DNA from: Macrolepiota albuminosa
Taxonomy: Eukaryota > Basidiomycota > Agaricomycetes > Agaricales > Agaricaceae
Assembly: GCA_027475525.1 (NCBI GenBank)
Contig: JAMWFC010000067.1
Coordinates: 496,001 to 560,000 of the forward strand
Reading direction: 5' to 3'
Length of the DNA stretch: 64,000 nt
Of the stretch, positions 35,013 to 47,540 are shown piece after piece. Below the pieces are notes generated by a model. It was not told the DNA's origin, searched no databases, and worked only from the letters and a program-made list of their open reading frames with translations. How positions within the stretch are numbered: position 1 is the first letter of the stretch; every line of letters begins with the position of its first letter. Position numbers and translations under genes: made by a program.

Positions 35013-36235
35013 CGTCGATAGACCGCGTTGCCGTGGGGTGGAGTGTGTCGAGGGGTCGAGGGTTGTAAAGGGGGAGGCGAGGCGGTTGGCACAAAGAAAA
35101 AAAAAATTACAAAAATTAAGTAACCCCACACAATGCCTGGTTTTTAACGTTATAACTGTTTTTACTATAAATCAACCTTTTCCCCCCCTGCCCTTCGCAA
35201 ATTATGTAATTGCGTTTGCGTCCCCGAGTCCCGAGTCTCCGAATCGGCATAAGTAAATAAATCCAGATATTTAGATAGATAGATCTTGACCTTGCCCACG
35301 AGGCGCGGGGGAACTCCCTCTCCTTGTTCCTTGCTCCCATGCACGACAGAACCCTGCACCCAGCCTCGCCTCGTGTTCTCCATCCACATCACATCACCAC
35401 ATCAATTAATCCCCCCTTCTCCTTTTTTCCTTTTTTCTTTTTCTTTTTTTAATATGTACCCGGCCATCACGCTGCCCTGCCTCGAGGCGGAAAATCCTGA
35501 CGTCATCAATGTACGTACCCTACGAAGGGGAAAAAAGAAAAAGAACAATAAACTACTTACATGAGTGTCTTTCATTTCTGGTAAAAAAGTAATTCGCCGG
35601 GGTTGGTTGCGCGCCCACTCGCACTTCGGATATACGCGTGTGTGTGCGTGGTCACAGCCACAGCCACAGTTCCCATCGATAACGCGAACGAGCCCATCCC
35701 ATCGATAAACATATACATATGTACATACCCTTCAGAGAGAGTTTATGCGTGAGGAGTCGTGCCGGTAGCGCTCGTCGTCGAGTGATGATATGGATCTACA
35801 TACATACATACATACATACATACCATGCATCCACAACGCGCGCGCGTGGGTGGGCGTATGTAGGCGTCCCGTGTCCTTACCGAGTTTCACATCGTGACTA
35901 CCTCCACCTCCACCGTACCTCCCTTCACTACTCCTGCGCTGTACCTGCACTTCCAGTACACCCACACGCCCAGTACACCATCCACCCACACGCCCAGTGA
36001 CGCACGCACGCACGCACGCATGACAACGCCAATGACGCCATTAAGTTTAGACTTTGTCGATCGCCGGACGTAAGCCTATTCAAGCCAATTCAGGTCGTAA
36101 GGTCAAGGTCAGGAAGGTCAAGGTCAAGGTCAGGCATCCATGCCAGCATACATAGCATCGCGGGAAGAACAGCGCGACGTGACGGCACGCGACACGCGCG
36201 ATGCGATGCGATGCGAGGAGAAGAGAAGGGGCAGG
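35013..36235. other. Upstream region of the GATA gene; simple repeats
   Basis: Non-coding. It has a polypyrimidine tract at 35410-35450, (catacata)n at 35800-35825, (acgc)n near 36003-36020, AGGTCA-rich short repeats at 36095-36135 and gcgatgcgat repeats near 36200. No open frame here is credible. Confidence 0.55.
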
Positions 36236-38800
36236 AAGGGAAGAAGCACGCGTTATTGCTATGCTATGCTATGCTAGAGTGGGACCAATAAGCTCTTGCT
36301 TTTGGTTTTAGTTTTGGTTTTGCTCTTAGTTTTAGTTTTAGTTTTGGATTTGGTTTCATTCTTGGATTTACGCTTACCCTTGCCCTTGCCCTTGCCCTTG
36401 CCCTACCCAACCCTACCCTACCCTACCCCCTTGCGCACCTTGTGCGCACGCGTACGCGTACGTAGGGGACGTCGTGCTGTCCTCGAGGCGATGCCGAGTC
36501 CCGAGGGCGTGAGGCGTGAGGCGTGAGGCAGGCGTGCAAGTACGAGTATACGAGTACGAGCATCGTATCGTATCACCATTGTCATCGTCATGGGACAGCC
36601 ACCCATGACCATGACGATGGCGATGGAACGGGTCGAAGAACGAAGAACGAAGAACCAAAAACCAAAAACCCAAAAACGAAGATCTGGGTGAACACGTTGA
36701 GTGGATCATGGATCCATGTATCCGTTAATCCATTCATCCATTCATCCATTCATCCATGAAAGGATGAAACCAATACGAGAAAGAGAGTTTTCGATATACG
36801 TTTATCTCTATCTCTATCTCTATCTCTCTGATCTCCCTCTCTCTATGATCTCTCTCTAATCTCCCTCTCTGATCTCCATCTGTAATCTCTATCTGCATCT
36901 GTATTTGTATGGTATCTGCATCTGTGATCTATCTCTGTACTCTGTACATGTATGTATGTTTTCCGTTTCCCTCTACCTCTGCCTCTGCCTCTTCCCTTCC
37001 TTCCTTCTCTTCTGTTCTCTTCTTCCCCACCCTCTCTTCACGCTCACGTTCACATCCACGTTCACGTCCACCACCCACCCAAAAACAGGCAAAGAAACCC
37101 CAATTAACGGGACTCAATTCGCAATACCTAGTGTAGTGTCAACCACCGTTCTAACGTTCACGTTCTAAAAAGTTGAATCAATCTCTGCATTCGTGAGTCG
37201 TGAGTCGTGGGCGAGTGGTTCCACATGTATAGATACGTACATATATACGTGCGTGTCTGTCTATCTTATCTCTATGTGTATACGTGTTCTGAGGGGGAGA
37301 GGGGGAGGGGGAGGAGAGGGGGAGGAGAGGAGGAGGAGAGGAGGGACAGGCACAGAGACAGGGACAGGGGGAGGGACAGGGCTAGACTCCGAATGTGACG
37401 GTGGAAGTACGTAGTCCATCCATGACTCGTGATTCGTGATATATGTCAAAGCCCACAACGAAGCCCACAACGAAGCACGGCACGGCACAGCACAGCACGA
37501 AACGAAACCCACAAAAAACCAAAAATAGGTAATTGCAATTGGGTATGTGTACCCGAGATGTGATTGAGGGAAACGTAGATGGGGGACTGACGTCGAGGAT
37601 ACAAACAACGCGTCAATAACGAAGGGTTGCCATGTGGTTTACGCGCGTGATTGGGGATAAGCACTGACGTCGAGGATACAAACAACGCGTCAATAACGAA
37701 GGGTTGCCATGTGGTTTACGCGCGTGATTGGGGATAAGCACATGCACGTGTGCTGCTTTTAGATACCAAGTGCCCGTTGTTCTCGGATGGTATCCGTTCA
37801 TCAGCTGATATGTCTTTTAACGAAGAGGAGTGAGCATCTAGACATTTTTGGGTAATTCTCAGATACTGTTGTGGAAGTGTTGGTACTTTTATGGTTGGAT
37901 GGTTGAAATCAAACCTTGGCACGACACTTCTTGTAAACTATACATGAATTGCTCACCCTCAGTTTCATGTAAGTAACTGAGGTTTTGTTCTATATGCATA
38001 GTATGTATATGTAGTTGTGCAAACAATGGGTATTTATAATAAAAAATGACAAGGAGGAGGCAAAAAGATTATTGACTACTCTATGATGTGAGTTATTGAT
38101 CTGTTTACTAGATTTTAAGTGCACAATGATTTACTAATGTTTTCATAGTTTATGACTCTTGGTAGATGGAGGTATCACTGTGATGGCATTTGCTGTCTAT
38201 ATCTTGCATATCCCTCTAGGAACATTGAGTGCCATGCATTAATAAGCCTCTATCTGAACTAAGCACACCAGCCCCATACCATGATGCCTTTTTTAGGTCA
38301 CAAGTACAGATTATAGAAGTAGTATGTGCCTTGGTGCATGAGATATGACAGCTACACACAGTACTCAACAGCTATGCACAGCAACAGGCTTCTTGAATCA
38401 CACATAATGCTGGTAATTGATGAACTAATATAAGATAGATGGATCAATCAATCCAATCAGTGCTTCAACTTCTACTTATCTGGTGCACTTATAACCTTAG
38501 AATGATGAAGTTTTTCCAGGACAGATAGCTCAGTGTTTCACCTTCACATCTGACATCAGAATTGACACATTGAAAATTGCATATCATGTGTCCTTTTCAC
38601 TTTTTCCCAAAGAGACACAATTGGTGTTAATGGTGCAATATACAAAGACTATGTTGACCAGCAACTCATCAATATGCCAAGGAGTATAACAGAAGTTGTA
38701 CATGGACATTTTGTCAAGAATATAGAATGTTGAATGATACTTGGCACGACACATCTCACAGGGGAGAATGGGTGAAGAGCATATGTTCAACTTGAATAAT
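36236..38800 (+). repeat. Segmental direct repeat, copy A (~2.56 kb)
   Basis: This aligns by eye, at high but imperfect identity, with 41250-43343 and 44759-44990. Shared order: a tttagttttggtttt minisatellite, a gcgcacgcgtacg tract, tcatgggacagccac, tctatctctatctct arrays, the caccacccacccaaaaac tract, gagggggaga arrays, a tgacgtcgaggatacaaac block and an AT-rich tail (attgagtgccatgcattaataagcc). No coding signal. Copy A alone carries the 77-bp duplication. Borders are approximate. Confidence 0.8.
37586..37739. repeat. Perfect 2 x 77-bp tandem duplication in copy A
   Basis: 37586-37662 equals 37663-37739, with two further chance matches. The paralogous block near 42484 has this sequence only once, so copy B acts as an internal control. 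Confidence 0.95.
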
Positions 38801-38883
38801 TCAGCACAGCTATCACTGATAATTTCAAAAGGCACTCAAAGATTTCGATTGAATATCAAAATCATTACATTTAGTCCTAAGAT

Positions 38884-40480
38884 TTAAGAAGATGAATTGT
38901 TAATTGTGGTTGGTGTTACGTTAGATGCAGCAGCATTAAAAGCAAGAGCTGAGGGACGTGGAGAAGTTGAGTGGGTCAAAGGTCTCAGATAGCTGGGGTC
39001 ACGGAGGTTGAGCATGAGCCTGCTTATCATCATGCTTGCTACTCTATAGCCATTCGTAGTGAATAAAGTTAGCTTGTTCACTGGTAGCAGAGACATACAT
39101 GTTGGCAAGAGTTGCTGTAGTACCTCGTTGGATTTCCTGGAAGGCCAGTCACCTTGATAGACTGGGTATATATGTAGGACATATTTACAGGGAGAGACTA
39201 TAGGGATGTTGGTAAACAATGACAAGAAAAATCACAGAACATGAATGCACTGACATGAAATGTTATGACAGTCACAAGTTCAATGATTGCGATAATTCTG
39301 CAATGATACATCAATATCTCATTTACAGAACCATCTGCATGAGCACTGACCCAAAGTATATTGCGCCTAGTGTAAAATATCCTTTGAGTGAAAGGAAAGT
39401 ATCCATACATAAAGCATACCATCACGTAGGAGAAGTCTGAATACAGATTTGCGAGCCTGGTCACCCCGTCTCCACGACTTGTACACGGTCATACTGAAAA
39501 TCAACATGTCAAACATGAGCATTGCAATCCACGCATTGGCAACACCTGGCCAGGACCATGGATTATTGTTGATCAGTCATACAATGATTTACATAAACAG
39601 TGGTAAAAAAACAAACTGTTTGCACTAGTATGGACTTCAATAAATTGATCCGAGTACTTCTATTGCACTACTCACGCGTGACGGTCTAGCGGTGGGGTGC
39701 AACTTATTTGTGGATTGACGACAATGGCACTGGTGTCCTGCCCATCAAGGATTGTCCACTGACAAGGCAAATGAGAAAATATAAACTTTATGCTCAAATT
39801 ATGTCATCAATACTTACTATGCCAAAAGTAACAGCCGCAACCGCACATGTACAGAGAAAAAAGAGCACTCGCAAGCTTCGGTCCCACAGTGCATATGTTC
39901 GTATTATGAAAAGTACTTGCGGGATAACACGTCATCAATGATTGACTTGAAGATGGATAATAGACTCACTTCCGACAATGAGTTGAATGACCAATATGAA
40001 ATACTGATGATAGATATCCAATAAATTGCATCTGGTGAAAAGGAATTTCAGCATATTTTTGGGTACAGCGATGGTGGACCCCACGCCTTGGACGCTCAGT
40101 TGAGAATAGAAGCTATTCCAAATTTGGATGGAAAGTACCTTGGCCCCAAGTCCCCAAAAGTCTTGAACAAACGCAGGAACGTTTCCAATAAGACTCAAAT
40201 AGCGATTGAGGTAAAAGAAGGCAGAGGCCCATGAGAGAGATCCCGTGGACCAAAATCGGTCAACTTCGGCAGGTAGAGTCAATGCATAATCATAGTAAAG
40301 TAGAGCTGCAAGCGTCTCTCTGGGAATGAGTGGAGGTGAGGAACAGCACTACATACTGTATGAGACGAGATCGATGTAATTGTTACTAATGCTGCAAAAA
40401 TAATCAGACAGCATGGACAAAGTAGGGGGGGGGTAATCATACGCTTGAGAACGGTTAAATGCTGCGGTGTCTTCGAACAT
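38884..40480 (-). CDS. DUF6533-type multi-pass membrane protein, many short exons
   Basis: The start at 40480 gives exon 1 (40443-40480, MFEDTAAFNRSQA), a 35-nt exon 2 (40357-40391, ISNNYIDLVSY), then LAALLYYDYALTLPAEVDRFW near 40250-40315, the DUF6533 signature. Next come the membrane stretches WASAFFYLNRYLSLIGNVPAF (40150-40240) and VLFIIRTYALWDRSLRVLFF near 39890, a further exon with CAVAAVTFGI ending at a gtaagt near 39822, and a last exon with RLMLNLRDPSYLRP near 38990-39030, stop at 38884. This layout (short N-terminal exons, IRTYALW and a C-terminal LMLNLR) is widespread in agaricomycetes; function is unknown. Middle exons between 39200 and 39800 were not fully resolved. For exon 3 the acceptor must be cccagag, not cccag, to keep frame. 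Confidence 0.78.
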
Positions 40481-41249
40481 AATCGGGAGGTCTATTCAAA
40501 CAAGCTGGTCCGTGTCCGTCCTATGACAGTTTTTCATGACTGGTATATATATCTGGTGACTTAGAATAGCTCTTATGCATCTACAAAGTCATGATGTGGC
40601 AATCAGATCGTTGATTTTATAGCTTGTGTACAATGGTGTGAAACCAGGTTTTCAGACGACAAAGACTACAGGCAAATGACCCATGCAGCATTTGCTCGAC
40701 CTAGCTTGCATTTGTAGATGCAGTACGGAAATCGACCAGAGAATGATTCCATCTGATTTATTATATAACAATTCACGAAGGTTGAATAAGCCTTGGTCTA
40801 CACAACAGCGTATCTGAACCGTGAGAGTTCATGAACTTTTTATTATTAGTGTTGTATCACCAAGGTGCTCAGTACTTGTGATATGTCATCACCAATGCTT
40901 CTCCATCTTCTGTCTTTATCGGAGACATCATTAGTCACTTGAAGGACAACACTATTGCGGACAATCCACAGATAGAGCTGACAGATGAGGGTTTTTACGA
41001 TGTCAATGCTGTGTGGCTGCCAATCCAAGCAGCCGAGCATGCTCAAAACTAGAGAGACTGATGAAGAAAATGAAGTCTAACTCTGGAGAACTACCCGATT
41101 TCATCATGATTGCGTAAGTCGCTCCATTGTTACAACCTAAACCTAGTACGATGAGTATCTGTACCTCAGTCTTCGTATATTTGACTGGGCGCCTACCTAG
41201 TACACGATGAGTATCTGTACTAAGGTAGGTCGTAAGTATAGTGTTCAGG
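40481..41249. other. Intergenic, upstream of the DUF6533 gene
   Basis: No gene recognised. It joins the DUF6533 promoter region to copy B of the segmental repeat. Confidence 0.4.
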
Positions 41250-44200
41250 GGGAAGGAAGCACGCGCTATTGGGTAGGCTCTTGCTCTTGGTTTTAGTTTT
41301 AGTTTTAGTTTTAGTTTTAGTTTTGCTCTTGGTTTCATTCTTGGATTTACGCTTACAGTTACCCTTGCCCTGTCCTTGCGCACCTTGTGCGCACGCGCAC
41401 GCGTACGCAGGGGTCGTCGTGCTGTCCTCGAGGCGATGCCGAGTCCCGAGGGCGTGAGGCAGGCGTGTAAGTACGAGTACGAGCATCGTATCGTATCACC
41501 ATTGTCATCGTCATGGGACAGCCACCAATGACCATGACGATGGCGATGGAACGGGTCGAAGAACGAAGAACCAAAAACCAAAAACAAAAGCAAAAACCCA
41601 AAAACGAAGATCTGGGTGAACACGTTGAGTGGATCCATGTATCATGTATCATGTATCCGTTTATCCATTCATCCATTCGTCCATGAAAGGATGAAACCAA
41701 TACGAGAAAGAGAGTTTTCGATATACGTTTATCTCTATCTCTATCTCTCTGATCTCCCTCTCTCTAATCTCCCGCTCTAATCTCCCTCTCTCTGATCTCC
41801 ATCTGTAATCTCTATCTGCATCTGTATCTATCTCTGTACTCTGTACATGTATGTATGTTTTCCGTTTCCCTCTACCTCTGCCTCTGCCTCTACCTCTTCC
41901 CTTCCTTCCTTCTCTTCTCTTCTGTTCTATTCTCTTCTTCGCCATCCTCTCTTCACGCTCACATCCACGTTCACGTCCACCACCCACCCAAAAACAGGCA
42001 AAGAAACCCCAATTGACGGGACTCAATTCGCAATACCTAATGTCAACCACCGTTCTAACGTTCACGTTCTAAGAAGTTGAATCAATCTCTGCGTTCGTGA
42101 GTCGTGAGTCGTGGGCGAGTGGTTCTACATGTATATAGATACGTCTGTCTATCTTATCTCTATCTGCATGTGTGTTCTGAGGGGGAGAGGGGGAAGGCGG
42201 GGGGGGGGGGGGAGGAGAGGAGGGACAGGGATAGGGACAGGGGGAGGGACAGGGCTAGACTCCGAATGTGACGGTGGAAGTACGTAGTCCATCCATGACT
42301 CGTGACTCGTGATTCGTGATTCGTGATATATATCAAGCCCACAACGAAGCCCACAACGAAGCACTGCACGGCACAGCACAGCGCGAAACGGAACGAAACC
42401 CACAACAAACCAAAAATAGGTAATTGCAATTGGGTATGTGTACCCGAGATGTGATTGAGGGAGACGTAGATGGGGGACAGTCACTGACGTCGAGGATACA
42501 AACAACGCGTCAATAACGTTAACGAAGGTTGCCCATGCGTTTATGCGCGTGATTGGGGATAAGCACGTGCACGTGTGCTGTACCAATGGGCATTGCGGCG
42601 CCCTGCCCGCTGTTCTCGGATGGTATCGGTTCATCAGCTGATATGTCTTTTAACGAGAAGGGATGAGCATCTAGACATTTTTGGGTAATTCTCAGATACT
42701 GTTGTGGAAGTGTTGGTACTTTTATGGTTGGATGGCTGAAATCAAACCTTGGCCCGACAATTCTTGTAAACTATACATGAATTGCTCATCCTCAGTTTCA
42801 TGTAAGTAACTGAGGTTTTATTCCTTATGGATAGTATGTAGTTGTGTAAACAATGGGTAGTTATAATAAAAAAGACAAAGAGGAGGCAAAGGAAAGATTA
42901 TTGACTATTCTGTTATGTGAGTTTATTGATTTGTTTGCTAGATTTCAAGTGCATGTTTATGACTCTCGGTAGATGGAGGTATCATTGTGATGGCATCTGC
43001 TGTCTATATCTTGCATATCCCTCTAGGAACATTGAGTGCCATGCATTAATAAGCCTCTATCTGAACTAAGCACACCAGTCCCATACCATGATGCCTTTTT
43101 TAGGTCACAAGTACAGGCTATAGAAGTAGTATGTGCCTTGGTGCATGAGATATGACAGCCACACACAGTACTCACCAGCTATGCACAGCAACAGGCTTCT
43201 TGTGTCACAAATAATGCTGGTAATGGATGAACTCATAGAAGATAAATGGATCAATCAATTTGTGCTTCTACTTCTAATTAGCTGGTGCACTTATAACCTT
43301 AGAATGATGAAGTTTTTTCAGGACAGATAGCTTAGTGTTTTACCTCCTCTAGACTTGATCAGACAGCAACCTTGTGAACTTAGTATTTGTCATAGTCTGG
43401 ATTAATACAATGACATAATCTAAGCAATCTATGTAGTCTACATAGTGTTTACATTTCTTCCACTTGAGATGAGAGCAAATTGGCTCTAAGTCATTCAAAG
43501 ACTACTTGGAGGTGTTTTTCATGCTCCTCTATTTTATCAGAATCAATAAAGATATACATCATGCAGATAAATGATTATACACTTCAGGACATTGTAGAAA
43601 TTTCTGGAGAAACACTTGTTCAAAGTTATATAAACTGTTTCTAACAGGTGTTTCTCTAGAAATCTCTACCATGTATTGAAGTGAGAATGCACCTGCAATG
43701 AGGCTGATGACCTCAATATTTCAAGATGTTATAAGTGATATCATGCCTAAAACTTCTTCAATGACTCAAAGGGTTATATTATATCTCATGCTACAATTTA
43801 TTGGAAATGTTTTAGCTGCCACTGTATAGATATATGTTAGAAATACAAAGAATAAATCATTGCAATTCTTTAATCATAAGTTGAGCTGCATTTTTACATA
43901 ATCATTTAACATATTATTGCATTCAAGCCAAGTCATTATATACTACATGAGAGATCATTAATTGTATACTGCTAGTCAAATGTAGCCATCAAAAAAATTC
44001 CAAATCTTTCAGAAGAGAAAAAGAAGAAGAATCAAGTATGGATTAAACACCTACTAATTTTGACTGAATGTTAAATGGGAAGTAAAATGATTAGTATACA
44101 ATAGTCTTGCTATAAATCAATTTATAAAGGCACAATTGAACAATTTGGCAAAGAAATATTAAAAGTGTTTTAAATTAAGATGAGTAGATACAAATGTAAC

Positions 44201-44990
44201 TATTTACCTGGCAGATGAAGATCTGAAGAGAACAAGTTTACAAATTTTCTATGGAATTTCAAAAGTTTTAGAGCAATAACAACTGAGGGTGCCCATTAGT
44301 ATGTATGCAGTATATATATATAACTGCCTGCTTTATTTTCAGTATAACAATGCCACATAATATTCTGACAATGGCATGTTTACAGTGACATACAAAACTA
44401 AAATGGGGAGTCCTCTGACAAATAGCCATCATAAATGTGCCTGACAATCCTGTCACAGTTATCATACCTATTGTTACACTATGGATAAAGCAACCCATTG
44501 TTATGCTATAGACAAAACAAAGTAGAGTATATATCAATTTCTTGAATAGATAACTTCCTCAGTCACTTATACAACAGACTGAGGATAAGCCACCTTATAA
44601 CTAGACTTGCAGACAAGAGACTTAATGTCCCATAGACCAGATACTAATTTGTGTTGCTTTAAGGTCTAGATTTGAGCACTAATCTTGAAAAGAAACCTGT
44701 CATCTGTTTCTCAGCTAAGTTATTTACTGCAGAAAAGGGCACATTTTCTTGTTCAAAGACTTTAGAATTGACATATTGAAAATTGCATATCATGTGTCCT
44801 TTTTACTTTTTTCCAAGGAAATGCAATTGGTATCAGTAGTGCAATATACAAAGACTATGTTTACCAGCAACTCATCAATATGTCAAGGAGTATAACAGGA
44901 GTTGTACATGGACATTTTGTCAAAAATATAGAATGATGAATAATGCTTGGCACTACACATTTTCTAGGGGAAAATAGAGGGAGGGCATAT
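41250..44990 (+). repeat. Segmental direct repeat, copy B, interrupted by ~1.4 kb
   Basis: 41250-43343 matches copy A from 36236 to about 38541. Similarity stops, then resumes at ~44759 (attgcatatcatgtgtcc, caaagactatgtt, caactcatcaatatg) and continues to about 44990, matching 38556-38800. So the copy is either split by an insertion or copy A has a deletion. Borders are approximate. Confidence 0.78.
43344..44758. other. AT-rich block present only in copy B
   Basis: About 1.4 kb, strongly AT-rich, absent from the matching point of copy A. No clear terminal inverted repeat or target-site duplication was found. A 90-codon minus-strand frame at 44268-44537 shows no recognised family. Confidence 0.55.
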
Positions 44991-44999
44991 ATTTCATAC

Positions 45000-45545
45000 A
45001 GTCCAACGTTTTGTTTGTAGAAAGTAGTGTATAGTTAAAGACAATAGTAAGGTAGCAACATCATTTTGAGATACACTAAGTACATTTAGAATGTGACTCT
45101 CTGAGAGGGGTTGTGGCATCAGCAAATAGGGGATCTGCTGATGACATAACTTGAGGATATCTCTGAAAGAATGCCAAGTGGTAATAAATAAGGAAATTAT
45201 AAGGTGCTGATATATAAAAATGCTAATAGAAGTAGGAGGGTGAGTGAGCAAATTGTTTACACAGAAGAGTTACAAAGTATGATACTATATAGTAGTGCAG
45301 AACAGAGTTGAGTAAAGCATGTGACCATGATGCAGCTGTCTGAAATGTATTTTACATTCATCCTGTGCTTCTGTTCTGCAGACTTTCATTTCATATAGTC
45401 CAGCATCTTGTTTGTAGAATGTAGTATATGATTAAAGACAATAGTAAGGTAGTGACATCATTTTAGGATACACTAAGTCCATATGAGCATCAGACTATGT
45501 TTGGAACACAACTAGAGAGGTTGTGGCATCAGAAAATAGAGGACC
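45000..45545 (+). repeat. Imperfect ~150-bp direct repeat pair
   Basis: Two diverged copies, ~45000-45150 and ~45398-45545, share several blocks in the same order, separated by ~250 bp. This may be the remains of a short element or an old duplication. Confidence 0.6.
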
Positions 45546-46079
45546 CCCATCAAAGACTAGTGCGCATCATTGAATCCAATAACCTCCTTGAAAGCAGTAA
45601 GTAAAATGAAACTTGCTCTATGTAAAATAGGAGTTAAAAATTTGATGTATAGTGGTGCAATAAGTTCTAAATGTCTCTAGTATTAAAGAAAGGCATCAGA
45701 AGTCCATCTTCCAGGAATTTTAACAATATTGGGAGAAATATTGGCTAGTAAGAGGTATGTTGTTCCTCCAATTCTGAAGCAGTAACCTGTAACAATGGAG
45801 TATTTATATTGTTTGAGGATAGTGTTTAATTAAGAAAGAATCATTGAGTAAGGATTGTGATACAATTTGATGAATTGTAATACACAGCAATGTTTTGCAT
45901 AGTATTGTTGAAGTTCGAGGTATGATGTAACTTCAGGGCATCAATAGGATTGAGATAACATTTTCCCCTCTCTTTCTCCCTATTTTTGTATTTGGAAGAT
46001 GCAGTACATGAGAACTGGCAGGAGTAATGGAGGTTTAAGGTTGGCCTATAATAGATATAGGAAAAAGTGAAATTTTTGG

Positions 46080-46510
46080 TCTGAGAGTGGAAGAATTTTA
46101 CTCAAGCAAATCTGAGCCCAGAAACAAGTGAATGTGATAAATAGGATGCAATGATCTGAAGGCAACAACAAGTCTAATAATTTTTTGGAGACATAATAGC
46201 ATGTCTCCACTGACAGGAGGTTGTTTTAGACAAAACAAAAAATGAGGACATTGGTTTTTGATTCCTTTAATGACATATTCTAAGTGAATGTCACTGTGAT
46301 ATATGTAACCATTTTCAATATGCCAGGCCTATAGAGCATCACATTTTGCTGATACTATTTTTTCAGCTATGTGGCCAGCAAATGAGGCTGCAAAGTTACA
46401 GAGGAGAGGTTCTAAAGCTGGAAGTATTTTGTTATTAGAGATTGCATTGATGTAACAGTAATCAATGAATGGCTTGACTGCAATGCTATATATTCACTTG
46501 GTAGATGCCT
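46080..46510 (-). pseudogene. Probable relic of a tyrosine recombinase (DNA breaking-rejoining enzyme)
   Basis: Conceptual reading on the minus strand with several stops gives, in order, LCNFAASFAGHIAEK, then AWHIENGYIYHSDIHLEYV, then KQPPVSGDML. This resembles the N-terminal SAM-like core of the tyrosine recombinases common in agaricomycete genomes, where a [FL]xAxFAxxxxG stretch is followed by LRAWHxxNGxxW and RPPVT. The catalytic domain could not be traced. Recognition is from memory of the family pattern, so confidence is low. Confidence 0.35.
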
Positions 46511-46836
46511 TCCAAGTGTGCTAAATGACTGCTCTGATCTTGGATAATTGAGCTAGCTTATAAGGATGAGAAAATGACCTGTCACTGCATTGAGTGTGCC
46601 TGCTGATTGATAGAAAAATTGATAAAGTGATAGATAGTAGCAATGGAGAAGCTTGTGCAGTTGAGTGGAAGAGGGATGATAAAAATAGGTCAGAGACAAA
46701 TCAAGCAGTGTAAGTGGACTATGCGCGTCCAGCTTCACTTAGCAAACAAGGCAGAATGGCACAATACTAGGATTCGGTACCAAAAGACAGAAAAGAAGTC
46801 CACGATCCACTACCCTCCTTCCCCTATATACCAAAA

Positions 46837-47064
46837 TGTTTTACAGAGTTCAACTCAGTCGGTGTGATAACGACTGGTATTATATGCTACCTGTTTTACA
46901 GAGTTCAACTATGAGTACACTATCAGCTTCTTGTAATACTATCATGCAATAAGACAACATACCTCAGTCGGTGTGATAACGACTGAGGTATGATTACGTT
47001 TCTCTTCGACTCAACTACTCTCTGGTCACGTGTCCGTGACGCGCTCACGATTCTATCTCGAACA
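46837..47064 (-). repeat. Copia 3' LTR
   Basis: 228 bp, TG...CA ends. It contains two copies of tgttttacagagttcaact and two copies of the cagtcggtgtgataacgactg hairpin, plus cacgtg and gacgcgctcacg. Confidence 0.93.
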
Positions 47065-47073
47065 CTCCCCCGG
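47065..47073 (-). promoter_or_regulatory. Copia polypurine tract
   Basis: On the minus strand ccgggggag directly abuts the 3' LTR start (TGTTCGAG), the expected plus-strand primer position. Confidence 0.75.
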
Positions 47074-47087
47074 ATTTGTGGTACGCG

Positions 47088-47256
47088 TCAGGTCTTGAAT
47101 AAATGGAGTTCTGCACAGAACTTGGTGTGTTGTGATCGTGGTAATGGTTTGGTGAATAAGTTGGCTATGTTGTCTGCGCTTGGTACGTATGTTATCGAGA
47201 TATCTCCTTCTTCCACGCAATGTCATATGAAATGATGCCGAACGTCGATATGTTTA
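47088..47256 (-). pseudogene. Separated C-terminal end of copia pol (RNase H tail)
   Basis: Counting the TAAAC target duplication once, the copia frame continues from NRNHNRVK-type sequence into HIDVRHHFI, a TGA at 47223-47225, then HCVEEGDISITYVPS, ADNIANLFTKPL and a terminal stop at 47088. This is the standard copia C terminus (HIDxRxHxIR...ADxxTKxL). Arg is the family residue at the TGA position. Confidence 0.9.
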
Positions 47257-47432
47257 TGTAACCTGGGGTTACTAGTTAGAACTATCTGTGTATTTCACAC
47301 AGTGCTAAATCAGACCGCAATATCGGATTTGACTAGTACTTAGTGCGAAAACAAGACGTTATCTTACGTAATACTCTACTAAATGATTATAGCGTCGTTG
47401 ACGCTGATGGTAATACGGATGAGTCCGTTACA
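47257..47432 (-). repeat. Gypsy 3' LTR
   Basis: 176 bp, no difference seen from the 5' LTR. A purine/G run (minus-strand ttggggggta, 47433-47442) abuts it and serves as the polypurine tract. Confidence 0.95.
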
Positions 47433-47484
47433 TACCCCCCAATGAGACCGAATACTCGGTCTTGATCACGGGAGGTAGAACGAA

Positions 47485-47540
47485 ATGAAAGATGCACGGT
47501 AGTGCAACAACGATGAAAGATGCACGGTAGTGCAATAACG
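47485..47540. repeat. 28-bp imperfect tandem repeat in the gypsy 3' region
   Basis: atgaaagatgcacggtagtg recurs with a 28-bp period at 47485 and 47513, one difference near the end (caacaac versus caataac). It lies between the third ORF and the 3' LTR. Confidence 0.8.

Larger units (their letters stand above)
44991..46836. other. AT-rich intergenic sequence with decayed elements
   Basis: No intact gene. An imperfect ~150-bp direct repeat lies at about 45000-45150 and 45398-45545 (ttgtttgtagaa, taaagacaatagtaaggtag, gaggttgtggcatcag in both). A decayed tyrosine-recombinase-like segment is annotated separately. The right edge is the copia target site. Confidence 0.55.

Noticed and set aside
36095..36135. 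AGGTCA direct repeats resembling nuclear-receptor sites
   Set aside because: Fungi lack such receptors, and the tract is one of many simple repeats in this interval.
36380..36430. Telomere-like ccctaccctaccc repeats
   Set aside because: The unit is CCCTAC/CCTTGC, not CCCTAA, it is short, and it sits in a general low-complexity block also found in repeat copy B.
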